Assembly (NCBI RefSeq): GCF_019720895.1
Contig: NZ_JAHKSH010000004.1
Coordinates: 124,001 to 188,000 of the forward strand
DNA: 64,000 nt
Direction of reading: 5' to 3'
Origin: Microbacterium salitolerans
GTDB lineage: Bacteria; Actinomycetota; Actinomycetes; Actinomycetales; Microbacteriaceae
Below are positions 54,090-63,251 of the stretch, piece by piece; position 1 is the first letter of the stretch; the number at the start of each line of letters is the position of its first letter. Below the pieces are notes generated by a model that was given only the letters and a program-made list of their open reading frames with translations, had not been told where the DNA came from and ran no database searches. A program made the position numbers and the translations under genes.

Positions 54090-55364
54090 TCAGCCGAGCG
54101 GCTTGAGCTCGAGCTCCGCCTGGCCTGCCGCGACCGTCGCGAACGACGCGTACCCATCGGCCTCAGCCTGGGCCAGCAGGTTCTTGAAGTTCTTGGTGCG
54201 CGTCGAGAGACGCACGCGCGCACCGTCCGCGACGAGCGCCGCCTTGTGAGCGAGAAGCTCCGCGAGCGGCACGTCCTTGTCGTGCACCAGCACGACGGAG
54301 CGCGCCGCGTCCTCCTCGGCGACCTCGACGAGATCCACGATGCGCTCGAAGCCGATCGAGAACCCGACCGCGGGGACGTCCTGGCCGAGGAGGCGCCCGA
54401 TCATGCCGTCGTAGCGCCCACCGCCGCCGAGCGAGTACGACACCGACGGGTGGGCGATCTCGAAGATCGTGCCGGTGTAATAGCCCATGCCGCGCACGAG
54501 GAACGGATCGAACTGCAGCGGCGTCTCGGCTCCGCCGCGCGCCGCCTGCACGGCGTCGCCGATGCCGACGAGGTGCTCGACGATCTCATCGGGGACGCCG
54601 GCCGGGAGCTGCGAGCGGACCTGCGCGGATCCGAACGGCTCGGACGACTCCGAGAGGCCGCCGAGGAAGGTCTCGAAGGCGGCGACGGCCCGCTCCTCCG
54701 CCCCCCGTTCACGCAGCTCGGCGGCGACGCCCGCCGCGCCGATCTTGTCGAGCTTGTCGATCGTGATGAGGACGCCGGCGCGCTCGTCCTCGGCGAATCC
54801 GAAGGCGTCGAGCATCGCGACGAGCGCGCGGCGATCGTTGATCCGCACGCTCGCGCCGGCGAGCCCCAGCGCGTCGAGCACGTCGAGCGTCGCCGTGATG
54901 AGCTCGGACTCCGCCCGGCTCGTCGCATCGCCCATGATGTCGATGTCGCACTGCATGAACTGGCGGTAGCGCCCCTTCTGGGGGCGCTCGGCGCGCCACA
55001 CGGGCGCGATCTGCACGGAGCGGAAGACCGCGGGCAGCTCGCCGCGGTGACTCGCGTAGAAGCGCGACAGCGGCACGGTGAGGTCGTAGCGGAGGCCGAG
55101 GTCGGCGAGGCCGGCGGGATCGTCGGCGCTGTCGCGCACCTGCTCGGGGTCGAGGCCCCGCTTCATGACGTTGAAGGCGAGCTTCTCGTTGTCGCCTCCC
55201 ACGCCCGCGTGCAGTCGCGCATACTCCTCCATGACCGGCGTCTCGATCTCGTCGAAGCCGTGCGCGCGGTAGCGCTCGCGGATGACGGCGAGCACACGCT
55301 CGCGGCGGGACTTGTCAGCGGGGAGGAAGTCGCGCATTCCGCGCGGCGGGTTCACGGTTGCCAT
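54090..55364 (-). CDS. hisS: Histidyl-tRNA synthetase
   Basis: This 424-residue class II aminoacyl-tRNA synthetase has motif 1 around HGFDEIETPVMEEYARL, motif 2 in FRSVQIAPVWRAERPQKGRYRQF, and the histidine-binding HisA loop RGMGYYTGTIFEI. Motif 3 is VPAVGFSIGFERIVDL, and the C-terminal anticodon-binding domain begins near residue 325. The start is ATG 55364, seven bases after the mazG stop, so translation may be coupled to mazG. Confidence 0.97.
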   Translation of the reverse strand: MATVNPPRGMRDFLPADKSRRERVLAVIRERYRAHGFDEIETPVMEEYARLHAGVGGDNEKLAFNVMKRGLDPEQVRDSADDPAGLADLGLRYDLTVPLSRFYASHRGELPAVFRSVQIAPVWRAERPQKGRYRQFMQCDIDIMGDATSRAESELITATLDVLDALGLAGASVRINDRRALVAMLDAFGFAEDERAGVLITIDKLDKIGAAGVAAELRERGAEERAVAAFETFLGGLSESSEPFGSAQVRSQLPAGVPDEIVEHLVGIGDAVQAARGGAETPLQFDPFLVRGMGYYTGTIFEIAHPSVSYSLGGGGRYDGMIGRLLGQDVPAVGFSIGFERIVDLVEVAEEDAARSVVLVHDKDVPLAELLAHKAALVADGARVRLSTRTKNFKNLLAQAEADGYASFATVAAGQAELELKPLG

Positions 55365-55371
55365 AGGGATT

Positions 55372-56058
55372 CTATTCTTCCACTTCGCTCGCGTGGATCT
55401 CTTCGGAGAGGGAGCGGATCCGCGTGCGCAGGGCGCGCTCGGCATCCCATCCCTTCGCGCGCGCCACGGCGACGAGCCCGAGAATCGTGTCGCCGAGCTC
55501 CTCCTCGCTCTGCGGCGTCGCGTCGAATCCCTCAGCCTGCGCGATCGCCTCGGCGGCGGCGATCGCCTCGATGAACTCCTCGCCGACGCCGACCGCCTCT
55601 CCCTTCGCGAGCACCTTCTGCGCAAGCGCGAGCGACGGCATTCCTGAGGGCACCCCGTCGAGCACCGACCGCCGTTCGCGCTTCTCCTCCGCCTTCGCCG
55701 CGTTCCACAGCTCGAGCACGCGCTCGGGCGTCTCCGCAGTCTCGCCCGCGAACACGTGCGGATGACGTCGGACCATCTTGTCCGAGAGCACGCGCGCGAC
55801 ATCGTCGAGGTCGAACGGGTCGTCGGGGTGCGTCGACGCGATCTGGGCATGGAACAGCACCTGCCAGAGGAGGTCTCCGAGCTCCTCGCGGAGATGCGCT
55901 CGGCTGCCCGTCTCGACGGCGTCGACCACCTCCGCCGCCTCCTCGACGAGATACGGCACGAGCGCCTCGTGCGTCATCTGCTGCGACCACACGCACGTGT
56001 CGTGGGCCCTGTGCATCACCTCGGCTGCGCGCAGCAGCTCGTCTCCTCGATCCGTCAC
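55372..56058 (-). CDS. mazG: Nucleoside triphosphate pyrophosphohydrolase MazG
   Basis: This 228-residue enzyme clears non-canonical or excess nucleoside triphosphates. Two MazG-type motifs are seen: EEAAEVVDAVETGSRAHLREELGDLL in the N-terminal half and SEEELGDTILGLVAVARAKG in the C-terminal half. MVRRHPHVFAGE lies between them. GTG 56058 is the start consistent with the family (TDRGDELLRAAEVMHRA). It forms an operon with hisS and is insulated from nhaA by a hairpin. Confidence 0.94.
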   Translation of the reverse strand: MTDRGDELLRAAEVMHRAHDTCVWSQQMTHEALVPYLVEEAAEVVDAVETGSRAHLREELGDLLWQVLFHAQIASTHPDDPFDLDDVARVLSDKMVRRHPHVFAGETAETPERVLELWNAAKAEEKRERRSVLDGVPSGMPSLALAQKVLAKGEAVGVGEEFIEAIAAAEAIAQAEGFDATPQSEEELGDTILGLVAVARAKGWDAERALRTRIRSLSEEIHASEVEE

Positions 56059-56082
56059 GGATCCATTCTGCCCGCATACGCA

Positions 56083-56122
56083 GAAGGGGCCGCCCGCGGA
56101 CGAATCCGCGGACGGCCCCTTC
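56083..56122 (-). terminator. Hairpin terminator after nhaA
   Basis: GAAGGGGCCG-C-CCGCGGA and TCCGCGG-A-CGGCCCCTTC form a 17-bp stem with one mismatch and a 4-base loop, 10 bases after the nhaA stop. Confidence 0.8.
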
Positions 56123-56132
56123 GCGGACCGCG

Positions 56133-57305
56133 TCAGTGCTGCGACGGGTCCGGCTCGACCGGCGTGCCCAGCTTGCGGTAGTGCGCAGCGCGCCGCGACA
56201 GCAGCACGGCGGACACCACGAGCGAGATCAGCGAGCCGATGAGCACGCCGAGGACCGCTTCGTCGGCTACGACGTTGTCGGAGAACGCGAGGCGCGACAG
56301 CAGCAGCGACACCGTGAAGCCGATGCCGCCGAGCGCGGCCGCCGGCAGGATGTCTGCCACGCTCATCTGCGGCTTCTCGCCCTTCTTCCGGCCGATGAAC
56401 ATCGACAGCCAGCCGAACAGCGTGATGCCGATGATCTTGCCGACTGGGAGGGCGACGACGATGCCCCAGAGCGCGGGCGACAGCTCGTCGAGGGCGACCT
56501 GCGGGATCGCGACCAGCGCGGAGAAGAAGGCGAAGATCGGCAGGATGAGACCGTTGATCCACGGCTCGAGTGCGTGGCGCGCGTGCATGCCCTCGTCCTG
56601 ACGGATGACGAGGCCGAGCATGACACCGGCGAGGGTCGCGTGGATCCCCGCGAGGAAGATGAACGCCCACGCCACGAGCGCGATGACGATCATGAGGGGC
56701 ACGACGACCGCCGTGTTGCTGCGGCTGCGGAACCGACTCAGCACGCCGAAGGCCGCAACGAGGGCGAGCCCGATGAAGAGGCTGACCAGGTCGAGATCGC
56801 TGGTGAACAGGAACGCGATGAAGAGGATCCCGACGATGTCGTCGATGATCGCAAGCGCGAGGAGGAACACGCGGACCTTCGTAGGGAGGCCCTTGCCGAA
56901 CATCGCGAGAACGCCGAGCGCGAACGCGATGTCGGTCGCGGTGGGGATGGGCCAGCCGTCCGCCGTCTCAGGGCCGCCGGCGATGAGGAGGTACGCGATG
57001 ATCGGCACGATCACGCCGCCCGCCGCCGCGATCGCGGGGCGCATCGCCTTCGAGATGCTGTTCAGCTGCCCGCGCGTGAGCTCGAACTGGAGCTCCACGG
57101 CGACGCCGAAGAAGAAGATCGCGAGCAGGAAGTCGGCGACCCAGTGCGAGATCGACAGATCGAGGCCGATCGCCGCGGGGCCGATGTGCAGGTGGCTCCA
57201 GTCGATGACGTCGTGCCCGAAGGGCAGGTTCGCGACGACGAGGCCCAATGCGGCGGCGCCCAGCAGGAGGAAGGCGGGGAATCGCTCGGAGCGGAGGAGT
57301 TTCAT
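56133..57305 (-). CDS. nhaA: Na+/H+ antiporter NhaA
   Basis: This 390-residue membrane protein exchanges protons for sodium. NhaA hallmarks are present: FFFGVAVELQFELTRG, PIPTATDIAFALGVLAMFG with the TD pair of helix IV, and ALAIIDDIVGILFIA with the twin aspartates of the ion site in helix V. ATG 57305 has AAAGGA just upstream and gives the usual start; the frame's extension lies in the leader RNA. It follows mfd after 83 bases. Confidence 0.95.
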   Translation of the reverse strand: MKLLRSERFPAFLLLGAAALGLVVANLPFGHDVIDWSHLHIGPAAIGLDLSISHWVADFLLAIFFFGVAVELQFELTRGQLNSISKAMRPAIAAAGGVIVPIIAYLLIAGGPETADGWPIPTATDIAFALGVLAMFGKGLPTKVRVFLLALAIIDDIVGILFIAFLFTSDLDLVSLFIGLALVAAFGVLSRFRSRSNTAVVVPLMIVIALVAWAFIFLAGIHATLAGVMLGLVIRQDEGMHARHALEPWINGLILPIFAFFSALVAIPQVALDELSPALWGIVVALPVGKIIGITLFGWLSMFIGRKKGEKPQMSVADILPAAALGGIGFTVSLLLSRLAFSDNVVADEAVLGVLIGSLISLVVSAVLLSRRAAHYRKLGTPVEPDPSQH

Positions 57306-57388
57306 CGAATCCTTTCCGGTCGGAAATGGTCCGCGTGCCAGGGAGCACGCGACGCCGACCAGACTTCCCGGCACACCAGTCATCCAGC
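57306..57388 (-). ncRNA. Structured leader RNA of nhaA (possible nhaA-I motif)
   Basis: The leader reads GGATGACTGGTGTGCCGGG, then AAGTCTGGTCGGCGTC, a perfect GCGTGC/GCACGC hairpin (57333-57350), GGACC, and a TTTCC-GACC-GGAAA hairpin (57313-57326) that overlaps the AAAGGA ribosome-binding site. It resembles, from memory, the actinobacterial nhaA-I RNA motif upstream of this antiporter. The layout fits control of translation start. A covariance-model hit would be needed to confirm it. Confidence 0.55.
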
Positions 57389-60300
57389 CTATCGCGTCGC
57401 GTCTGACGACCCGCCGTCAGACGGGGGCGCCGTGTCGGTGGCCTTCGGGAGGGGGAAGATCGCGTCGAGCAGCTGACGCACCCACGCCAGCAGCCCCTCG
57501 TCGTCGATCGCGTCTCCCCCGGCCTGCGGGAGGGGCACGACGAGCGCGTCTGCGCCGCCGATCACCTTCGCCCCCGGGTAGAGACGCTTCAGGCGCACGC
57601 CGATCGAATCCGGCAGCCGCGCCGGTGCGACGCGCAGGTTCCTGCCCATCGCGACGATGTCGGAGAGGTTCGACTGCGCGGCCCGGCGCCGCAGCCTGGC
57701 GACCGACACGAGCCCCGTGACCTCCTCCGGCAGCTCGCCGTATCGGTCGACCAGCTCCTCGACGACGCGGTCGATCGCGTCGCCCTCCGCGTGCGCTGTC
57801 GCAGCCGCCGACAGCTTCTGATACGCCTCGAGGCGCAGCCGCTCGCTGTCGATGTAGTGATCGGGGATCCGCGCCTCGATCGGCAGCTCGAGGCGCAGCT
57901 CGACGGGTCCGTCGCTCTGCTCTCCCCGGAACTCGCTGACGGCCTCGCCGATCATGCGCAGGTACAGGTCGAAGCCGACGCCCGCGATGTGGCCCGCCTG
58001 CTCGGCGCCCAGGAGGTTGCCGGCGCCGCGGAGCTCGAGGTCCTTCATCGCGACCTGGGTGCCGCTGCCGAGGTCGTTGTGGACGGCGATCGTCTCGAGG
58101 CGGTCCGCCGCCGTCTCGCTGAGCGGCTTGTTCTCGTCGTAGACGAAGTAGGCGTAGGCGCGCTCGCGACCGCGACCGACGCGACCGCGCAGCTGATGCA
58201 GCTGGGCCAGGCCGTACTTGTCGGCGCGATCGATGATGATCGTGTTCGCGTTCTGGATGTCGATGCCCGTCTCGATGATCGTCGTCGACACGAGCACGTC
58301 GAACTTGCGCTCCCAGAAGTCGTCGACGACCTGCTCGAGCTGGTTCTCGCCCATCTTCCCGTGCGCGACGGCGATGCGCGCATCGGGAACGAGGTCGGAG
58401 AGGTGCTTCGCGACGCGCTGAATGCTGGTGACGCGGTTGTGCACGAAGAAGACCTGCCCCTCGCGCAGCATCTCGCGCCGGATGGCGGCGGCGATCTGCT
58501 TGTCGTTCGAGGGCCCGACATACGACAGAATCGGGTGGCGCTCCTCGGGCGGCGTCGCGAGCGTCGACATCTCGCGAATCCCCGTCACCGCCATCTCGAG
58601 CGTGCGCGGGATGGGCGTGGCGCTCATCGCGAGGATGTCCACGTTCGTCTTGAGCTTCTTGAGCGCATCCTTGTGCTCGACGCCGAAGCGCTGCTCCTCG
58701 TCGATGATCATGAGCCCGAGATTCTTGAACACGACCGACTCGGTGAGGATCCGGTGCGTTCCGATGACCATGTCGACCGTGCCGTCCGCGAGACCCGCGA
58801 TCGTGTCCCGCGCCTGCTTGTCCGTCTGGAAGCGGCTGAGCGCCCGCACCTGGACGGGGAACCCGGCGAACCGCTCCGCGAACGTGTCGAGGTGCTGCTT
58901 CACGAGCAGCGTCGTCGGCACGAGCATCGCCACCTGGGTGCCGTCCTGGATCGCCTTGAAGGCCGCGCGCACGGCGACCTCGGTCTTGCCGAAGCCGACA
59001 TCGCCCGACAGGAGCCGGTCCATCGGGACGGGGCTCTCCATGTCCCGCTTGATCTCGTCGATCGTCTGGAGCTGGTCGGGCGTCTCCGCGAACGGGAACG
59101 CCTCCTCGAGCTCGCGCTGCCAGGGTGTGTCCGGCCCGAACGCATGGCCCTTCGACGCCATGCGGGCCGAGTAGAGCTTCACGAGCTCGACCGCGATGTC
59201 GCGGACCGCCCGGCGCGCCTTCGACTTGGCCTGCGACCAGTCGGACCCGCCCATCTTCGACAGCTGCGGATTCTCGCCCCCGACGTACTTCGACAGGAGA
59301 TCGAGCTGATCGGTGGGGACGTGCAGCTTGTCGCCGGGGTAGCCGCGCTTCGAGGGCGCGTATTCGAGCACGACGTAGTCGCGCTCCGTCTTCTGCGCGT
59401 TGCGGCCGCCGGTCGACACCTCGCGCTTGAGCATCTCGACGAACCGGCCGATGCCGTGCGTCGCGTGCACCACGGGATCACCGGGCTTCAGCTGCAGTGG
59501 ATCCACGACGTTGCGCCGCCGAGAGGCGAGCTTCTTGACGACCTGGGCGTCGCCGCCGATCGTGCGGCCATAGAACTCGGAGTCGGTGAGGACCGCGAGC
59601 CGTGCGGCCGGGATGCTGAACCCGCGCTCGATGGGCGCCTGCACGAGCGTCGCCACACCGTGCTCCGGAGCCTCCTCGAGGGTTTCGACGACGCGGGCCG
59701 CGAGCCCCCGGTCGCTCAGGACGTCGCGTGCCCGGTCGACGAGACCGATCCCCGTCGCCGCGAGCACGACCGCCCAGCCGTCCTTCATCAGCCGCTCCAC
59801 GTGCTCGACAGCGCCGTCGACGCTGCCCTGGAAGGACGGGATGCCGTCGCCGGCGATGCGCGTCGACGCGTCGCCGTCCGACACCAGCTCCTCCCCGGCC
59901 TCGGCGAGCTCGGCGTCGATCTCGCCGAGCCCCGAATCGAACGGACTCAGCGTCCACCACACGCCGCGGCTGTCGTGCACACGCGCCCGCAGCTCGGAGA
60001 GGGCGAAGAACCCGCTCGACGTGAGGTCGACGGGCGCGTCTCCCCCTGCCGTCGCGGCATTCCACGCGGCCTCGAGGAATTCCGCGTTCGTCTCCGAGAG
60101 GCTGATCGCGCGGGACACGGCGCGCTCCGGGTCGACGAGCGCGACCGTGGATCCCTCCGGCAGGTAGTCGACGAACGACACGAGGGGGCCCGCGACGAGG
60201 TTCGAGAGCGACTCCATACCCTCGGCCGGGATCCCCTCTGCCATCTTCTCGAGCATCTGGCCGAGCCCGGGATACTCCCCCTGCAGCTCACGGGCGCGCT

Positions 60301-61030
60301 GGCGCACGGCGGGCGTGAGCAGCAGCTCGCGACTCGGCATGAGCTCGATGACGTCGATCTCGCCGGGGACGGAGCGCTGGTCAGCGACCGAGAACTGCCG
60401 GATCTGGTCGACCTCGTCGCCGAAGAACTCGACGCGATACGGGTGATCCGCCGTCGGGGGGAAGACATCGAGGATGCCGCCTCGCACCGCGAACTCGCCG
60501 CGGCGCGAGACCATGTCGACCCGGTGGTACGCGAGCTCGACGAGCCGCTCGACGACCTCCTCGAGCCAGTGCGTGCGCCCGCCGACGCGCAGCGTCACGG
60601 GATCCGCTGCGGCCAGACCCGACACGATCGGCTGGATCGCCGCGCGGATCGAGGCCGTCACGATCAGCGGCGTCTCGCCCTGCCACGTGGACATCGCACG
60701 CAGCGTCTCAAGGCGGCGGCCGACCGTCTCGGGGCTCGGGCTGAGCCGCTCGTGCGGCAGCGTCTCCCACGCGGGCAGGTCGCGCACGTCGGCGTCGGGA
60801 GCGAACGACCGCAGCGCGGCCGCCAGCGCCTCGGCACGTCGCCCGGTCGGCGCGACCGCGACGAGCACGGCGGGGCGGCCCGCCGCCCGACGGCGATCGA
60901 GGAGCGCCGCGAGGGCGGGCGCGTCCAGGCCGTCGACGAGCGAGAGGTCGGCATCGACCGACGACGCCTGCAGTGCCTCCCGGAACGACTCGGACGTGTC
61001 GAGGGCGCGGACGATCCCGGAAACTGTCAC
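57389..61030 (-). CDS. mfd: Transcription-repair coupling factor
   Basis: This 1213-residue ATP-dependent translocase removes stalled RNA polymerase and recruits UvrA. Domains in order: UvrB-like N-terminal modules (about 1-350), RNA-polymerase-interaction domain near residue 485 (GDPVVHATHGIGRFVEM), a RecG-like motor with Walker A GDVGFGKTEVAVRAAFKA, DEEQ box (IIDEEQRFGVEHK), motif III SATPIPRTLEM and motif VI QLRGRVGRGRERAYAY, and the C-terminal domain after about 1000. GTG 61030 is taken as start because it opens the family N-terminus VSGIVRAL. Confidence 0.96.
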   Translation of the reverse strand: MTVSGIVRALDTSESFREALQASSVDADLSLVDGLDAPALAALLDRRRAAGRPAVLVAVAPTGRRAEALAAALRSFAPDADVRDLPAWETLPHERLSPSPETVGRRLETLRAMSTWQGETPLIVTASIRAAIQPIVSGLAAADPVTLRVGGRTHWLEEVVERLVELAYHRVDMVSRRGEFAVRGGILDVFPPTADHPYRVEFFGDEVDQIRQFSVADQRSVPGEIDVIELMPSRELLLTPAVRQRARELQGEYPGLGQMLEKMAEGIPAEGMESLSNLVAGPLVSFVDYLPEGSTVALVDPERAVSRAISLSETNAEFLEAAWNAATAGGDAPVDLTSSGFFALSELRARVHDSRGVWWTLSPFDSGLGEIDAELAEAGEELVSDGDASTRIAGDGIPSFQGSVDGAVEHVERLMKDGWAVVLAATGIGLVDRARDVLSDRGLAARVVETLEEAPEHGVATLVQAPIERGFSIPAARLAVLTDSEFYGRTIGGDAQVVKKLASRRRNVVDPLQLKPGDPVVHATHGIGRFVEMLKREVSTGGRNAQKTERDYVVLEYAPSKRGYPGDKLHVPTDQLDLLSKYVGGENPQLSKMGGSDWSQAKSKARRAVRDIAVELVKLYSARMASKGHAFGPDTPWQRELEEAFPFAETPDQLQTIDEIKRDMESPVPMDRLLSGDVGFGKTEVAVRAAFKAIQDGTQVAMLVPTTLLVKQHLDTFAERFAGFPVQVRALSRFQTDKQARDTIAGLADGTVDMVIGTHRILTESVVFKNLGLMIIDEEQRFGVEHKDALKKLKTNVDILAMSATPIPRTLEMAVTGIREMSTLATPPEERHPILSYVGPSNDKQIAAAIRREMLREGQVFFVHNRVTSIQRVAKHLSDLVPDARIAVAHGKMGENQLEQVVDDFWERKFDVLVSTTIIETGIDIQNANTIIIDRADKYGLAQLHQLRGRVGRGRERAYAYFVYDENKPLSETAADRLETIAVHNDLGSGTQVAMKDLELRGAGNLLGAEQAGHIAGVGFDLYLRMIGEAVSEFRGEQSDGPVELRLELPIEARIPDHYIDSERLRLEAYQKLSAAATAHAEGDAIDRVVEELVDRYGELPEEVTGLVSVARLRRRAAQSNLSDIVAMGRNLRVAPARLPDSIGVRLKRLYPGAKVIGGADALVVPLPQAGGDAIDDEGLLAWVRQLLDAIFPLPKATDTAPPSDGGSSDATR

Positions 61031-61081
61031 CGCACCAGTGTACGAGGGCACGCCTGAGGGCGCGTCTCGTAGTCTGTCGTC

Positions 61082-61510
61082 GTGACCGTCGCCCCCGTTC
61101 CGCCGTCCGCTGCCTCCCGACGACGCGGCGTGGGCCTCGTCGCCTTCATCGCATCGATCGCGTCACTCGTCCTCGGTGGCATCGCGATCTGGGTCGCGGG
61201 ACTGTCGATCGCGCGCGCCCTGCGCCTGACCGACTACCCGGATCTCATCCGCGAGACCGAGGCGCAGGTCTGGGAGAGCGTGTGGTCGGTCGCCTTCTCG
61301 GGCATCTGGCTGCTCGCCGCGTGGCTCATCCACGCCCTGCTCGCTCTGTGGGCGCTCGTCCAGGGCATCGTCGCCGTGGCCATCGATCGCGGGCGCCTCT
61401 GGGGCGCGATCGCGATCGGCATCGCGTGCATCGCCTGGATGCCGCTGACGTGGGTCACGCAGGAGGCCCTCGTCGCCGGACTGCTCGGGCTCGTGCCCTT
61501 CTTCGGCTGA
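61082..61510 (+). CDS. Small membrane protein, unknown
   Basis: This 142-residue protein begins at GTG 61082. Hydrophobic segments lie at about residues 18-42, 70-98 and 105-140, separated by a short loop with DYPDLIRETEAQVWESVW. No known motif was recognised. It is divergent from mfd (a 51-base gap) and convergent with pth. Base composition is like the neighbours, so it appears to be a resident gene. Confidence 0.7.
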   Translation: MTVAPVPPSAASRRRGVGLVAFIASIASLVLGGIAIWVAGLSIARALRLTDYPDLIRETEAQVWESVWSVAFSGIWLLAAWLIHALLALWALVQGIVAVAIDRGRLWGAIAIGIACIAWMPLTWVTQEALVAGLLGLVPFFG

Positions 61511-61516
61511 CGCTGG

Positions 61517-62101
61517 TCACGCGCGCGGCGCGTGCACCCTCTGCTGGGCGGCCACGAGGCCGTCGTCGGCGATCATCTCGACGGCATCGGCCGCGTCCGC
61601 AAGGAGGATCGGAAGGTTCTTCCGCTCCGCGGAGCCGAACTCGCTCAGCACCCAGTCGGCCGGATCCTGCCGGCCGGGAGGACGCCCGATGCCGACGCGC
61701 ACGCGCACGAAATCCGGGGTGTCGAGCGCCTTGGCGATGTCGCGGATCCCGTTGTGCCCGCCGTGTCCGCCGCCGGTCTTGAGCTTCAGGGCATCGAACG
61801 GGATGTCGAGCTCGTCGTGCACGACGATGACGCGTTCCGGCGCCGTCGAATAGTACGACGCGAGCCCCGCCGCGGGGCCGCCCGAGGTGTTCATGTAGCC
61901 GTTCGACTTCGCAAGCACGAGCTTCGGGCCGCCGGGGCGCAGCCACGTCTCGACGACGCGCGCCCCTGCCCGGTGCTGCTTCCACGAGTCGCCGCGGCGG
62001 TGCGCGATCTCGTCGACGACCATCTGGCCGACGTTGTGACGCGTCTTCTCGTATCGCGGACCCGGATTGCCGAGTCCCATCACGAGCCAGGTGTCGGCCA
62101 T
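61517..62101 (-). CDS. pth: Peptidyl-tRNA hydrolase
   Basis: This 194-residue enzyme frees tRNA from peptidyl-tRNA dropped by ribosomes. The N-terminal motif [18 protein letters not shown] includes the catalytic His20 and substrate-binding Asn10; [15 protein letters not shown] and [20 protein letters not shown] are the other family blocks. It pairs with rplY as in most actinobacteria, but a hairpin between them suggests partial uncoupling. Confidence 0.96.
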   Translation of the reverse strand: MADTWLVMGLGNPGPRYEKTRHNVGQMVVDEIAHRRGDSWKQHRAGARVVETWLRPGGPKLVLAKSNGYMNTSGGPAAGLASYYSTAPERVIVVHDELDIPFDALKLKTGGGHGGHNGIRDIAKALDTPDFVRVRVGIGRPPGRQDPADWVLSEFGSAERKNLPILLADAADAVEMIADDGLVAAQQRVHAPRA

Positions 62102-62128
62102 GCCTCTGCTCCTTGGGTGAACACACGA

Positions 62129-62158
62129 CGAAGGGGCGCGGTCTCCCGCGCCCCTTCG
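62129..62158 (-). terminator. Hairpin terminator between rplY and pth
   Basis: CGAAGGGGCGCGG and CCGCGCCCCTTCG form a perfect 13-bp stem with a TCTC loop, 16 bases after the rplY stop. It would end or reduce transcription into pth. Confidence 0.8.
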
Positions 62159-62174
62159 AACGATATCCGAGTGA

Positions 62175-62786
62175 TTACTCGGCCGCCTCCGCGGCGTTCG
62201 CCTCAGCTGCGGCCTCAGCGGTCTCGGCGTCTTCGGCGTCAGTCGACTGGTTCGGCGTCGAGATGCCGACCACGAGCAGGTCGGGGTCGTCGGCGAGCGT
62301 GACGCCGGCGGGGAGCTTGACGTCCTTCGCGAAGACGAGGTCGCCGTCCTCGAGACCCGTGATGTCGATCACGATGTGCTCGGGGATGTTCATCGCCTCA
62401 GCCTCGACGGTGATCGCCGTCGCGCTGAGCGTCGAGATCGTGCCGGGGAACGACTCGCCCTCGGTGACGTACGGCACGTCGATCGTCATCTTCTCGCCGC
62501 GCTTGACGGCGATGAGGTCGATGTGCTCGATGATCTGGCGGACCGGGTCGCGCTGCACGTCCTTGACGAGCGCGAGCTGCTTCTGGCCCTCGATGTCGAG
62601 GTCGATGATGGCGTTCGCGTGACGGACGATGAGGCTCGTCTCGTGACCCGGCAGCGCGAGGTGCTGCACGTCGGCACCGTGGCCGTAGAGGACGGCGGGG
62701 ATCTTGCCGGCGGCGCGCAGACGGCGGGCGAAGCCCTTGCCGAACTCGGTGCGCGTCTCGACGGCCAGCGTGTTCTGGTCGCTCAT
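62175..62786 (-). CDS. rplY: Ribosomal protein bL25 (general stress protein CTC type)
   Basis: This 203-residue protein has the long bL25/CTC form. The L25 domain (about residues 5-93) includes [20 protein letters not shown], and the TL5-type beta domain runs to about 180 ([21 protein letters not shown], then [16 protein letters not shown]). An Ala/Glu-rich tail ends it. bL25 binds 5S rRNA. ATG 62786 is preceded by AGGAG and sets the start, since the open frame upstream is noncoding in style. Confidence 0.96.
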   Translation of the reverse strand: MSDQNTLAVETRTEFGKGFARRLRAAGKIPAVLYGHGADVQHLALPGHETSLIVRHANAIIDLDIEGQKQLALVKDVQRDPVRQIIEHIDLIAVKRGEKMTIDVPYVTEGESFPGTISTLSATAITVEAEAMNIPEHIVIDITGLEDGDLVFAKDVKLPAGVTLADDPDLLVVGISTPNQSTDAEDAETAEAAAEANAAEAAE

Positions 62787-63037
62787 GGTGACTCCTGTCG
62801 GGGTACACACGGCGATGAGGTGAGCCGTGTGGATGGATGTGTGTTCTCGACTCGAACGCATCGCGTGAGGAGAGCTCCGAAACCGGGTCACTTCACCGCG
62901 TCGATAACGGAGGCGCGTGACGCCCCTCCCTCGCCGAGGTCGCGGTCCATCGTACCTGATCACTCGGATAGAGTGGAATCTCGTGCGCGAATGACGCGCG
63001 GACCCCCATTTCCTCCCTCTGCAAGGAGCCCTCGCGC

Positions 63038-63151
63038 ATGGACGCATCGCACATCGTCGGACTCGTCATCGCCGCCCTCGCCGCCGTCACCACCGTGAGC
63101 TTCGTCGGTGCGATGTTCACGATGGGCCGTCAGGCGTCCTACGACGACTGA
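63038..63151 (+). CDS. 37-residue single-helix membrane protein
   Basis: ATG 63038 follows AAGGAG at ideal spacing and encodes 37 residues: MDASHIVG, then a hydrophobic helix with LVIAALAAVTTVSFVGAM, then FTMGRQASYDD. The hydrophobic core, positive residue after it and acidic end suggest a small membrane protein with its C-terminus in the cytoplasm. No family is recognised. It stands alone between divergent rplY and the 6-phosphogluconate dehydrogenase gene. Confidence 0.6.
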   Translation: MDASHIVGLVIAALAAVTTVSFVGAMFTMGRQASYDD

Positions 63152-63251
63152 CTCCGGCGTTTCCGACTCCTCACGTCACGCGCGACATCGGCGTGACCGC
63201 GAACGGGCTAGCCTGGGGGAAATCCTGATCCCCCTCTTGAAGGAGTCGTGC

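Noticed and set aside
57791-61057. A 1088-codon plus-strand frame opposite mfd
   Set aside because: Same antisense shadow effect; the Mfd motifs on the minus strand are unambiguous.
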